From contig JAIESC010000193.1 in assembly GCA_019746355.1 (NCBI GenBank), forward strand, positions 1 to 34,528: a stretch of 34,528 nt of DNA, written 5' to 3'. The DNA comes from Xanthobacteraceae bacterium (GTDB taxonomy: Bacteria; Pseudomonadota; Alphaproteobacteria; Rhizobiales; Xanthobacteraceae). Under the pieces are notes generated by a model that was given only the letters and a program-made list of their open reading frames with translations, was not told the origin of the DNA and ran no database searches. Position numbers and translations under genes: made by a program. Below are positions 25,035-32,611 of the stretch, one piece after another (positions within the stretch are counted from its first letter, which is position 1; each line of letters starts with the position of its first letter).

Positions 25035-26315
25035 CTAACCCGCTGCCAGGCGGTTGCGCACGACAGCGATGTGATTGCGCAACAGATACAGCAGGCTTTC
25101 ATAAGCGATCGGCATCCTGAGCTGGCTTGCCTGTTTCTCGAGGTGATCGAGGCGCGCCATGAGTTGAGCGGCATTGGCCGCTCCTGCGCCCGCGATCTCG
25201 TCCTCCAGAAACCGCAGCTCGCCATACAACCGGGCGATCTTGCGGCGCATCAACCAGCCGTACAACGCAGGCAGGAACCGCATCATCGGGTACAGCACGG
25301 CGACGATCGGGATCAGCAGGACGAGCAGGCGCCCGACCAGCGACGCCATCCAGAACGGAAGATTGTGCTGCAGGAACGGTTGCCCGGATTTGTGGAACTG
25401 AACCGCCTCGTTGGAGAGCGGCAGCTCGATGCCTTCGGCTGCCGGGAAACGCCCGCCGCGATTGAACATGGTCACCCCGGAGTGGACCTGCACCGCGGTG
25501 CTCAGCAAGAGGTATTGGATCGCAGGGTGGAGATCCGCGCGCACCACCAGGCTGGCTTTGGATGCGAACAAGGTGACGTCGGCCGGCGGGAGATCCTTGG
25601 CAAGATCGCCGACGCCCCGCGGCACTGTCACCTTGCTCAGGAACGGGTAGAGCGCGACATAGGCATCTGCGCGGGCCATATTCAGAAGCTCGATCCGCTC
25701 GTCGGTAATGAGTTGCTGGACCACCGGCGCATCCCACGACGCGAGAAGGGCCGCCGCATCGATCTCGCCGGCGAGGAGCTTGTCGGCAGCCTCTTGGGGC
25801 GGCAGTGCCAGAAACTCGGCGAAGCCCTGATCGACCTCATTGCGCTCGAGCAACTGAACCAGCAGCGCACGCGAGCCACTGCCGACCGGTCCGATCGAGA
25901 CCTTCCGGCCGCGCAAGGCGGCCAGTGTCTCGCCCTGCAGGGCTCCGCGATGGAAGAGCCAGAGCGGTTCGTAGAATAGCGTTCCAAGCGACTCGAGCTC
26001 GCCCGGCTCCTTGCCGACGCTGCCGCCCTGGATCAGCGCGATATCCACGCCGGAGCGCGGATCGCGCAGCAGCGCCAGATTGTCCACGCTGCCCGCCGTT
26101 GCGACGAGCTTGAGCTCCACGCCCTTGCCGGCCAGCAACGCCCGATATCGTCTGCCGATCACCTGGTAGCCGCCGCCCTCGGGCCCGGTCGCCATCGTGA
26201 TCGTGCGCGGCGGCACGGTGCTCACCAGAAACACCGCAGCGAAAGCGATAACGCCCGCGGTCACGGCGATCGTGACCACGTGCCAGTTCGCGCGCAGAAA
26301 CTCTCTGACTGCCAT
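25035..26315 (-). CDS. TAXI-family TRAP solute-binding protein with C-terminal membrane segment
   Basis: A 426-residue TAXI-type binding protein. An N-terminal helix (about 12-32) anchors it. The ligand domain begins PPRTITMATGPEGGGYQVIGRRYRALL and continues with VDIALIQGG and GRKVSIGPVGSGSRALLVQLL, all TAXI signatures. Unusually for a free periplasmic protein, a second hydrophobic segment follows (FWMASLVGRLLVLLIPIVAVLYPMMRFLPALYGWLMRR) and then a charged, probably coiled-coil tail. So it is likely a membrane-tethered sensor or binding protein rather than a diffusible one. No TRAP permease is near. An alternative ATG at 26348 adds 11 residues; neither has a good ribosome site. Confidence 0.85.
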   Translation of the reverse strand: MAVREFLRANWHVVTIAVTAGVIAFAAVFLVSTVPPRTITMATGPEGGGYQVIGRRYRALLAGKGVELKLVATAGSVDNLALLRDPRSGVDIALIQGGSVGKEPGELESLGTLFYEPLWLFHRGALQGETLAALRGRKVSIGPVGSGSRALLVQLLERNEVDQGFAEFLALPPQEAADKLLAGEIDAAALLASWDAPVVQQLITDERIELLNMARADAYVALYPFLSKVTVPRGVGDLAKDLPPADVTLFASKASLVVRADLHPAIQYLLLSTAVQVHSGVTMFNRGGRFPAAEGIELPLSNEAVQFHKSGQPFLQHNLPFWMASLVGRLLVLLIPIVAVLYPMMRFLPALYGWLMRRKIARLYGELRFLEDEIAGAGAANAAQLMARLDHLEKQASQLRMPIAYESLLYLLRNHIAVVRNRLAAG

Positions 26316-26488
26316 GCTGCTGCGTAAGGCGCGTCCCGAGCGCGCCATGGAATGCAAGTTGACGGCGACTAAACCATACAAACTTGTCGATGGCTGCGCG
26401 AGCCGAATTCCGCGCTGACGCTGCGCGGCGGCAAAGGGTGTAGAGCAGATACTGGAAAGCCCGTGTCGGCTCGATTGAAGCGCGCGGC

Positions 26489-27661
26489 CTACGCCACCTT
26501 CTTTCCCCACAGCCGTTGCGAGGCGATATCCGCCCCCTCGCGCAGCGATTTCAGCTTCAGCCACACCACCGGCTCGATCACCCATTCGCGTTTGGCGAAC
26601 GTGCCGAAACCGCAGTCGGTCGAGGCGATCACCCGCTCGCGGTCGCCTGTCACCGACACCGCCTCCTCGATCCGCCGCGCCACCACCTCGGGATGCTCGA
26701 CGAAATTCGACGTGGTCTCGATCACGCCGGGAACGAGCAGCATGTGCGGCGGCAGCTTGTGCTTCTTCAGCGCCGCGTATTCGTGCGCATGGCGCGGGTT
26801 GGAGAACTCGATCGTCAGCGCCCCGACGTTCGCGGTGTAGAGCGCCGGCAGGATCTTCTCCAGCGCAATATCGTGGATGTGCGGGCCCTCCCAGTTGCCA
26901 TAGCAAACGTGCAGCCGCACGCGGTCGCGCGGGATGCCCTCGATGCCCTTGTTGATCGCCGCGACATGGCGCTCGCAGCGCTTGACGAAGTCGCTGTCGG
27001 AGAGATCGCGGTACATCATGGTGCGGTCCATCGCGAGGTCCGGTGCGTCGATCTGCAGAATGAGCCCGGCCTGGTGCACCGCCTGGTATTCCTTGCTCAT
27101 CTCGCGTGCGATCGCGTCGAGATAGGTGTCGTGCGAGTCGTAATAGGCGTTGAGCATCGTCGTCGAGATGATGCCGGGCGACGCCGCGGTCATGAAGCGT
27201 TCGGAGAACGCGCCGAGCTCGCCGGCGATCCGGTTGAAGCGCGCGGTCTCCTCGGTGATCGGCTTGAGGTCGACATACTTGATGTCGGCCTGGGCCTCCG
27301 GCGCGCCCTGCTGGCTCTTGGTCGGGTTCGGAAAGCGGCGCATCAGATAGGCGAGCAGCTCGGGAAACTCCTCGAACTCCTGGCCGCGGCGGCGCTTCGA
27401 CACGCCGGCGAAGCCGCTCATGCGCTGCGGCACGTAGGTCTGGAAACCGATCCGGCCCTGCTCGCCGTCGTTGCCGACGTCGATGCCGGCCTGCATCTGC
27501 GCCTGCACCACGTAACGCACCGCATTGTCCATTTCCGCGGTCAGCGCTTTCGGCTCATAAGGCTTGCCTTCCTCCTGCGCCATCAGCAGGTCGGAGAGCC
27601 TCTCGTTGCGCGGCAGGCTGCCGACATGGGTGGTGAGGATGCGGTCCCGGCTCGAAATCAT
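26489..27661 (-). CDS. MetE-like cobalamin-independent methionine synthase II family protein
   Basis: A 390-residue protein corresponding to the C-terminal catalytic barrel of MetE. The zinc ligands of MetE are matched: H251-x-C253 in LHVCYGNW, E285 in LTIEFSN and C350 in STDCGFG. It lacks the N-terminal MetE half, as do many 'core' MetE-like proteins in this group, whose methyl donor and role are not settled. The N-terminus ILTTHVGSLPR is typical of the family. GGGAG precedes the ATG at 27661. It lies 173 bases upstream of the TAXI gene on the same strand. Methionine synthesis is possible; another C1 or thiol methyl transfer is equally open. Confidence 0.85.
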   Translation of the reverse strand: MISSRDRILTTHVGSLPRNERLSDLLMAQEEGKPYEPKALTAEMDNAVRYVVQAQMQAGIDVGNDGEQGRIGFQTYVPQRMSGFAGVSKRRRGQEFEEFPELLAYLMRRFPNPTKSQQGAPEAQADIKYVDLKPITEETARFNRIAGELGAFSERFMTAASPGIISTTMLNAYYDSHDTYLDAIAREMSKEYQAVHQAGLILQIDAPDLAMDRTMMYRDLSDSDFVKRCERHVAAINKGIEGIPRDRVRLHVCYGNWEGPHIHDIALEKILPALYTANVGALTIEFSNPRHAHEYAALKKHKLPPHMLLVPGVIETTSNFVEHPEVVARRIEEAVSVTGDRERVIASTDCGFGTFAKREWVIEPVVWLKLKSLREGADIASQRLWGKKVA

Positions 27662-27803
27662 TCTGGCGCTCCCGTCAGGCCGATTGTTTTTTCGGCCGCC
27701 ACCATAGCCCCAGTCGCAACCGGATGTCAGGCATGGCTCCAGGGAGCTGAACCCGTGGGCCATGGCCCCGCCGCGACGGCTCGCTTAAGCTCCGTCGGTC
27801 GCA

Positions 27804-28079
27804 ATGGCCTGGAAGATCATGCCGCCGCTTCCCCAATCCATTCTGTTGGTCGCGGTGTTCGTGCTCGCGGGCGTGCAGCACGCGGCGGCGCAGCGCTGTC
27901 CGCCGAACTCGCATCCGGAGGCGGTCGCCTTTGCGGGAAGCCTGCAGACCGCGCAATGCTTCTGCGATCGCGGCTTCACCCGTGTCGATGGTGTCTGCGT
28001 GCCGGTGCGGCGTCCGGCCGACCGGCCGCCGGCCAACGATCCGAGCCGCGCGCTGGTCGCGCCGATGCCGTTTCGCTAG
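27804..28079 (+). CDS. Small exported Cys-rich protein
   Basis: A 91-residue protein with a signal peptide (about 1-30, ending AAAQ). The mature part has four cysteines, C32, C52, C54 and C65, in a pattern (CxC...GFxxxxGxC) like the end of a TIL/EGF-type module, and then a Pro/Arg-rich tail. A second in-frame ATG at 27819 is a possible start; neither start has a strong ribosome site. It is divergent from the MetE-like gene. Function unknown. Confidence 0.65.
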   Translation: MAWKIMPPLPQSILLVAVFVLAGVQHAAAQRCPPNSHPEAVAFAGSLQTAQCFCDRGFTRVDGVCVPVRRPADRPPANDPSRALVAPMPFR

Positions 28080-28113
28080 CGCACCCTCTCGTTGGTTTGT
28101 ACCAGCCCATCCG

Positions 28114-28148
28114 CGTCATGGCCGGGCTTGACCCGGCCATCCATGACG
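28114..28148 (+). repeat. Intergenic palindromic repeat, copy 1
   Basis: A 35-base element with the hairpin core ATGGCCGGGCTTGACC/CCGGCCAT. Elements built on CCGGGCTTGACCCGG are common intergenic repeats in Bradyrhizobium-like genomes. A diverged copy lies in reverse orientation at 28199-28230. Confidence 0.75.
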
Positions 28149-28198
28149 CGTTGCGGCCGCGAAAACCTCACGTAAGTCCATATCATCGCGCGCCATCG

Positions 28199-28230
28199 CA
28201 TGGATGCGCGGGTCAAGCCCGCGCATGACG
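28199..28230 (-). repeat. Intergenic palindromic repeat, copy 2 (inverted)
   Basis: Reverse-orientation copy of the element at 28114-28148, with GCGCGGG in place of GGCCGGG in both arms, a compensating change that keeps the hairpin. The pair lies between the small exported protein and the boxA stop and could fold together or act as a two-way terminator. Confidence 0.72.
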
Positions 28231-28294
28231 GCGGAGAGAGTGGTGCAAGCCAACTGGAAATCGACCCAAGCGATTTCGCCGATCGCGCGTCCGC

Positions 28295-29518
28295 TCAATA
28301 CGTCTCGACGTGATAGCGCCCTTGCGCGCGCATGTCGGCCCGCAACGCCGGCCAGCCGACCTCGAGGTCGTCGCAGATCGCGGAGAACGCCTCGTCCACG
28401 CCGCTTTCCATGCCGCGCAGCCCGCAAAGATAAATATGCGTGTGCGGGTGTTTCAGCAGGATGCCGACCTCGTCCGCCTTCTCACGCATCAGGTCTTGCA
28501 CATAGACCTTCGGCCGTCCGGACATTCGCGAATAGGCGAAGTGCTTGCGCAACAATCCGTCCGGCACCTTTTGCAGCGGTCCGAAATAGGGAAGCTCTTC
28601 CGGACGGCGCGCGCCGAAGAAAAGCATCATGCGGCCGGGCGCCTCCCGCATCGCGCGTCGTCTGCGCTCGGTGAACGCCCGAAACGGAGCGGAGCCCGTG
28701 CCGGTGCAGACCATCAGGATGTTCGCCGCAGGATCGTTCGGCATCAGGAACGTCGCGCCGAACGGCCCGGTCACCTGCACCCGGTCGCCTTTCTTCAAAT
28801 CGCAAATGTAGTTGGAGCAGACGCCATGCGGCTCGCGCTTGACGGTGAGCGCGAGGTTGTTCGTGTTCGGCTTCTCGCCGTCGCGCGGGCTTGCGGCCGA
28901 ATAGAGCCGCATTCGGTGCGGCGCGGCGCTGGCATCTGCGCCGGGCGCAACGATGCCGATGCTTTGACCCTCCAGCACCGGAAAAGTGACGTCGCCGAAA
29001 TCCAGGATCACATGGCGCACGTCGTTGTCCGCGTCCGGCGCCGTGAGGCGGAAATTGCCGGTGACCGTCGCGAGCGCAGGGCGCTGCCGGTTGTAAAGGT
29101 TGATCTGCGGGCTTGCAGCCGATGCCGGCGCGACGCTCTTGCCGCCGGTGCCGAGATGCGCCTCGGCAATCAGGCGTCCGGCCTCGTCGTCGACGGCTTC
29201 GACGGGGTCGGCAGCTTGAACCTTCTCTTGCGCCGGAAGCTCGCTCCAGCCGAACTGGTCATCCACGCTGTAACGCGCCCTGACCAGCCGCCAGTTGTCG
29301 ATGGCTCCGGTCGGGCAGGGCGAGATGCAATCGAGGCAGAAATTGCACTTGTCCGGATCGACGACATAGTTGTTGTCGTCGTGGGTGACCGCATCGACCG
29401 GGCAGGTTTCTTCGCAGGTGTTGCACCGGATGCAGATTTCCGGGTCGATGACATGCTGCTTGTTGAATGAACGGGCGGCGGCCGGGGCCTCCGCTGCCGG
29501 ATTGATCGCGTCGGTCAT
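28295..29518 (-). CDS. boxA: Benzoyl-CoA 2,3-epoxidase reductase subunit BoxA
   Basis: A 407-residue iron-sulfur flavoprotein that passes electrons from NADPH to the oxygenase BoxB, which epoxidises benzoyl-CoA in aerobic benzoate breakdown. The N-terminus has two [4Fe-4S] motifs: C29, C32, C35, C39 and C58, C61, C64, C68. After a linker comes a ferredoxin-NADP reductase module with the FAD motif RLYSAASP, the nucleotide motif [14 protein letters not shown] and C-terminal YHVETY. The length agrees with known BoxA (about 410). The ATG at 29518 is chosen; the ribosome site is weak. boxB and boxC are not downstream, where a repeat pair and another gene follow. The upstream gap carries TGCA-N6-TGCA sites. 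Confidence 0.93.
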   Translation of the reverse strand: MTDAINPAAEAPAAARSFNKQHVIDPEICIRCNTCEETCPVDAVTHDDNNYVVDPDKCNFCLDCISPCPTGAIDNWRLVRARYSVDDQFGWSELPAQEKVQAADPVEAVDDEAGRLIAEAHLGTGGKSVAPASAASPQINLYNRQRPALATVTGNFRLTAPDADNDVRHVILDFGDVTFPVLEGQSIGIVAPGADASAAPHRMRLYSAASPRDGEKPNTNNLALTVKREPHGVCSNYICDLKKGDRVQVTGPFGATFLMPNDPAANILMVCTGTGSAPFRAFTERRRRAMREAPGRMMLFFGARRPEELPYFGPLQKVPDGLLRKHFAYSRMSGRPKVYVQDLMREKADEVGILLKHPHTHIYLCGLRGMESGVDEAFSAICDDLEVGWPALRADMRAQGRYHVETY

Positions 29519-29603
29519 GTCGCCTGCTCTCAATTCGATCCCGCAATCGATCCCGGCCCTGCCGGCGTGCCGGTTTTTTCAGACCGGGAGCGTTGCGGTG
29601 ATA

Positions 29604-29617
29604 TGCATTATAATGCC
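29604..29617. promoter_or_regulatory. BzdR/BoxR-like site 1 (TGCA-N6-TGCC)
   Basis: TGCATTATAATGCC, one mismatch from TGCA-N6-TGCA; its inner 12 bases GCATTATAATGC are a perfect palindrome. It covers the likely boxA -10, so a bound repressor would block transcription. Confidence 0.6.
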
Positions 29618-29633
29618 GCTTGAGAATATGCAA
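29607..29633 (-). promoter_or_regulatory. boxA: Candidate boxA promoter
   Basis: On the minus strand TTGCAT (29633-29628) and a consensus TATAAT (29612-29607) are 15 bases apart, about 90 bases before the boxA start. The -10 lies inside the palindrome at 29605-29616. The spacing is short of the usual 17, so the exact -35 is uncertain. Confidence 0.5.
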
Positions 29634-29642
29634 TATATTTCA
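29629..29642. promoter_or_regulatory. BzdR/BoxR-like site 2 (TGCA-N6-TTCA)
   Basis: TGCAATATATTTCA, one mismatch from TGCA-N6-TGCA, centred 25 bases from site 1 and covering the likely boxA -35. Confidence 0.4.
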
Positions 29643-29775
29643 TAATACTTTTGTGGCCGAGCGGAACCAGCCTTCCACGACTGTTCCATATCGTCCCGAT
29701 GACTGGGATTTCTTGGCAGCGCCGGCACGGGCAGGCGCGCTTCGCGATGGGTCTGCCGGCCATCGCGCGAAGGAG

Positions 29776-29805
29776 TTGCCATCGGGTAGCGACATGCATG
29801 ATAAT
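29776..29805 (+). promoter_or_regulatory. Candidate plus-strand promoter toward the liv operon
   Basis: TTGCCA (29776-29781) and GATAAT (29800-29805) are 18 bases apart. The -10 overlaps site 3. If used, the transcript would carry a leader of about 450 bases, including the ligase remnant, before livK. Confidence 0.35.
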
Positions 29806-29808
29806 GCA
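29795..29808. promoter_or_regulatory. BzdR/BoxR-like site 3 (exact TGCA-N6-TGCA)
   Basis: TGCATGATAATGCA matches TGCA-N6-TGCA exactly. It lies between boxA and livK, 185 bases from site 1, over a plausible plus-strand -10. The pattern is that reported for BzdR of Azoarcus and its BoxR relatives. Confidence 0.6.
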
Positions 29809-30032
29809 GGTTGCGAGGGTGCGGTGCCGCCAGCCTGCCGTTTGCAGCGACAATAAGCCGTAACGGGATGAATATGGTTCAAGGATTGGAGGCTGCCGCC
29901 TTCAGGCGGGTGACGAACGCGCGTCGCGGAGCCATCCCGCGCGACTGCAGTCTTGCTGCCGGTATCCTCGCGCGCAATCTGAATGCCGGCCGCGGGCGGC
30001 AAGCCTGCTGTCGATGCGCACGGCACCCGCTG

Positions 30033-30221
30033 AAGGATCAGACCAAAGTCGCAGACGCCGCGGCTCGTGACGCGATGTCGCGGGCGTTGCGGGAGCACGT
30101 CAAAAACCGGCTTGCGCCCGGCAAATGCCCGCGCTGGATCGAGTTTCGGGCCGACCTGCCGAAGGCGGCGACGGACAAGCTTCGGCGCTTCAAATTGCGC
30201 AGCGAGGCCGCGCCGCGCTAA
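30033..30221 (+). pseudogene. C-terminal remnant of a benzoate-CoA ligase
   Basis: About 62 codons ending at TAA 30219-30221 resemble the very end of benzoate-CoA ligase: LREHVKNRLAPGKCPRWIEF, then RADLPKAATDKLRRFKLR, where active ligases usually read ...RLAPYKYPRWIEF and ...ELPKTATGKIQRFKLR. The hinge, nucleotide and acyl-binding parts are absent; the frame upstream (open from 29811) shows no ligase homology I can defend. The conserved catalytic Lys is kept, but its Thr-Gly-Lys context has become Thr-Asp-Lys. It is read as a decayed 3' fragment left beside boxA. It precedes livK by 37 bases. Confidence 0.7.
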
Positions 30222-30258
30222 GGTTTCCGCCAACAGGTTCCTTGGGAGGGGTTTGTCC

Positions 30259-31437
30259 ATGAAACGTACGTTCCTTGCTTCCTGCGCCCTTGCGGCGCTG
30301 GCGCTTGCCGCGGCTCCGGCCACGGCGCAGCAGAAGACGGTCAAGATCGGCTTCATCTCGACCTTCAGCGGCCCGGTGGCGGCGATCGGCAACGACATGC
30401 GCAACTCGTTCGAGCTCGCGCTCGACCATCACGGCCGCAAGATCGGCGGCCTGCCGGTCGAGGTGATCTACGAGGACGACCAGATCAAGCCGGAAGTCGG
30501 CGTGCAGAAGACCCAGAAGCTGATCGAGTCCGACAAGGTCGATTTCCTCGTCGGCTACATCTGGTCGAACGTGGCGCTCGCTTCGCTTAAGCCGATCGTC
30601 GACTCCAAGACCTTCACGCTCATCACCAACGCCGGCGCCTCGCAGATCTCGGGCGAGCTGTGCTCGCCCTACGTGTTCACGACCTCGTGGAACAACGACC
30701 AGACGCCGCAGGCGGTCGGCCTCTACATGAACCAGAAGAACGTCAAGAAGGCGTTCCTGATCGGCCCGAACTACGCCGCCGGCAAGGACATGCTGGAAGG
30801 CGTGGCCGCGACCTTCAAGGGCGAGGTGATCGGCCGCGAGCTGACCGCCTGGCCGAACCAGCTCGACTTCTCCGCCGAGCTGTCGAAGGCGCGCGCGGCG
30901 CGGCCCGACGCGATCTTCGCGTTCTATCCCGGCGGCGCCGGCATCCAGTTCGTGACGCAATATGCGCAGTCGGGTCTGAAGGGCCAGATCCCGCTCTACA
31001 CGGCGTTCACCATCGACTCGCTGTCGCTGCCACGGCTCAAGGACCTCGCGATCGGCGTCCCCGGCGCCCAGCAGTGGGTGCGCGACCTGCCGAACCCCGC
31101 CAACAAGAAGTTCGTCGACGACTTCCGCGCCAAGCACAAGAGCGACCCGTCGTTCTACGGCGCGCAGACCTATGACGCCGTCCCCTTGCTCGACAGCGTG
31201 GTCACCGCGGTCAAGGGCGACCTCACTAAGAAGGACGAGATGCGGCGCGCCGCCGAAAAGGCCGACTTCAAGTCGGTGCGCGGCAACTTCAAGTTCGGCC
31301 CGAACCACGTCCCGATCCAGAACTTCTATCTCCAGGACACGGTGAAGGAGGGCGACGAGTACCGGCTGAAGACCGTCGCCACCATCGTCGAGAACGACCA
31401 GGACAAGCACTGGCAGAAGTGCAAGATGCCGAACTGA
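30259..31437 (+). CDS. livK: Branched-chain-type ABC binding protein, probably for an aromatic acid
   Basis: A 392-residue periplasmic binding protein of the Leu/Ile/Val (Peripla_BP_6) family. The signal peptide is residues 1-23 (ATAQ). The mature start KTVKIGFISTFSGPVAAIGNDMRNSFELAL and the motif DFLVGYIWSNVALASLKPIVDSKTFTLITNAG are typical of the branch that binds aromatic acids or amides rather than amino acids. GGGAGG lies 9 bases before the ATG. It heads the livKHMGF operon, is divergent from boxA, and lies in a control region with BoxR-like sites, so benzoate or a relative is the likely ligand; that is inference. A hairpin follows its stop. Confidence 0.9.
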   Translation: MKRTFLASCALAALALAAAPATAQQKTVKIGFISTFSGPVAAIGNDMRNSFELALDHHGRKIGGLPVEVIYEDDQIKPEVGVQKTQKLIESDKVDFLVGYIWSNVALASLKPIVDSKTFTLITNAGASQISGELCSPYVFTTSWNNDQTPQAVGLYMNQKNVKKAFLIGPNYAAGKDMLEGVAATFKGEVIGRELTAWPNQLDFSAELSKARAARPDAIFAFYPGGAGIQFVTQYAQSGLKGQIPLYTAFTIDSLSLPRLKDLAIGVPGAQQWVRDLPNPANKKFVDDFRAKHKSDPSFYGAQTYDAVPLLDSVVTAVKGDLTKKDEMRRAAEKADFKSVRGNFKFGPNHVPIQNFYLQDTVKEGDEYRLKTVATIVENDQDKHWQKCKMPN

Positions 31438-31456
31438 TCGGGCATAAACGTCGACA

Positions 31457-31496
31457 GGCGGCAGGAGCGCGTGCGCTTCTGCCGTCTTGTTTTTGA
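31457..31496 (+). terminator. Intra-operon hairpin with T-tract (partial terminator)
   Basis: A stem of about 12 bp (31457-31468 with 31475-31486, two G-U pairs) is followed by TTGTTTTTG. It sits 20 bases after livK and 100 bases before livH. Such hairpins often lower expression of the permease genes relative to the binding protein and protect the livK 3' end. Confidence 0.6.
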
Positions 31497-31599
31497 GGGC
31501 GATGTCGTGGCCTGATCGCGTCGGGGATGCGCCGGGCCGGGGGACGAAGGCCCGGGAATTGCAAGCCTTGAGAATTGCAAGCGCGGTGCGGGACACCAG

Positions 31600-32517
31600 A
31601 TGCTCTACCTGATCGAACAGTGCCTGAACGGCATCCAGCTCGGCATGCTGCTGTTTCTGCTGGCGGCCGGGCTGACGCTGATCTTCGGCATCATGGACCT
31701 GGTCAACCTCGCGCACGGCTCGCTCTACATGCTGGGCGCCTATTTCGCCGCGACCTTCATCGGCCTGACCGACAGCTTCCTGATGGGCCTTGGCCTCGGC
31801 CTGATCGCGATCCTGATCGCCGGCATGGTTCTGGAGGTGATCGCGATCCGCCCGCTCTACGGCCGCGACCATCTCGACCACGTGCTCGGCACGTTCGGCC
31901 TCTTGATCTTCTTCAACGAGCTGGTGCGGCTGATCTGGGGCCCGGAGGGCCGCACCATCTCGCTGCCGATGCAGATGCTCACCGCGGTGCAGGTGCTGCC
32001 CGGCATCTACTATCCGCTCTATCGGCTCGTCATCATTCTCGCCACGCTTGCGGTCGCGCTGCTGCTCTACGTGCTGGTGATGCGCACCCGCATCGGCATG
32101 CTGATCCGCGCCGGCGCCTCCAACCGCGAGATGGTCGGCGCGCTCGGCGTCAACATCAAGCTGCTCTACACCCTGGTGTTCGGGCTCGGCGCCGCGCTTG
32201 CGGGCTTCGCCGGCATGATTCAGGCGCCGATCTCGTTCGTGCAGATCGGCATGGGCGAGAACATCCTGATCCTCGCCTTCGTCGTCATCATCATCGGCGG
32301 CATCGGCTCGATCCGCGGCGCCTTCGTCGCCGCCGTCATCGTCGGCCTGATCGACACCATCGGCCGCGCCTTCCTGCCGGACGTGATGCGGATGTTCCTG
32401 AGCTACAGCGCCGGCTCGAGCCTTGGGCCCGCGCTGTCGTCGATGCTGATCTACACGCTGATGGCGGCGATCCTGGTGTTCCGGCCGGAAGGCCTGTTTC
32501 CGGCGTCCAGCAAATGA
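31600..32517 (+). CDS. livH: LivH-type ABC permease
   Basis: A 305-residue inner-membrane permease of the LivH family with about eight transmembrane helices. LTLIFGIMDLVNLAHGSLYMLGAYFAA near the N-terminus and GALGVNIKLLYTLVFGLGAALAGFAGMI (ATPase-docking loop and following helix) are characteristic. It works with LivM as the membrane pore for the substrate delivered by LivK. No strong ribosome site precedes the ATG at 31600. It lies 162 bases after livK and 94 bases before livM, both gaps holding hairpins. Confidence 0.93.
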   Translation: MLYLIEQCLNGIQLGMLLFLLAAGLTLIFGIMDLVNLAHGSLYMLGAYFAATFIGLTDSFLMGLGLGLIAILIAGMVLEVIAIRPLYGRDHLDHVLGTFGLLIFFNELVRLIWGPEGRTISLPMQMLTAVQVLPGIYYPLYRLVIILATLAVALLLYVLVMRTRIGMLIRAGASNREMVGALGVNIKLLYTLVFGLGAALAGFAGMIQAPISFVQIGMGENILILAFVVIIIGGIGSIRGAFVAAVIVGLIDTIGRAFLPDVMRMFLSYSAGSSLGPALSSMLIYTLMAAILVFRPEGLFPASSK

Positions 32518-32543
32518 GTTCGTACCTCACGATGGCTCTCTCT

Positions 32544-32591
32544 TGTCCCGGGCGCAGCGCTGACACTCCGCGCTGCACCGCATCCGGGACA
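32544..32591 (+). repeat. Nested hairpin repeat element between livH and livM
   Basis: Outer arms TGTCCCGG (32544-32551) and CCGGGACA (32584-32591) and inner arms GCAGCGC (32554-32560) and GCGCTGC (32570-32576) form a nested stem-loop with a 9-base loop. This 'TGTCCCGG...CCGGGACA' type resembles a dispersed intergenic element of Bradyrhizobium-like genomes. It lies inside the liv operon and may affect mRNA stability. Confidence 0.72.
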
Positions 32592-32611
32592 CGTGTGGAG
32601 AGACCCGGCAC

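Larger units (their letters stand above)
29519..30258. other. boxA-livK divergent control region
   Basis: 740 bases without an intact gene. It holds the boxA promoter, three TGCA-type sites in an AT-rich pocket unlike the surrounding GC-rich DNA, a possible plus-strand promoter, and the benzoate-CoA ligase remnant at its right end. From about 29810 to 30030 I see no identifiable feature. Confidence 0.7.

Noticed and set aside
28080..28294. CRISPR-like array suggested by the repeated GGGCTTGACCC elements
   Set aside because: Only two copies in opposite orientation with a single spacer; this is a dispersed palindromic repeat, not an array.
29640..30404. Minus-strand open frame across the boxA-livK gap
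   Set aside because: Overlaps livK, the ligase remnant and the operator region, and shows no recognisable domain.
30190..31881. Long minus-strand open frame over livK and the livH start
   Set aside because: Composition of an antisense shadow, spans a hairpin and two genuine genes.
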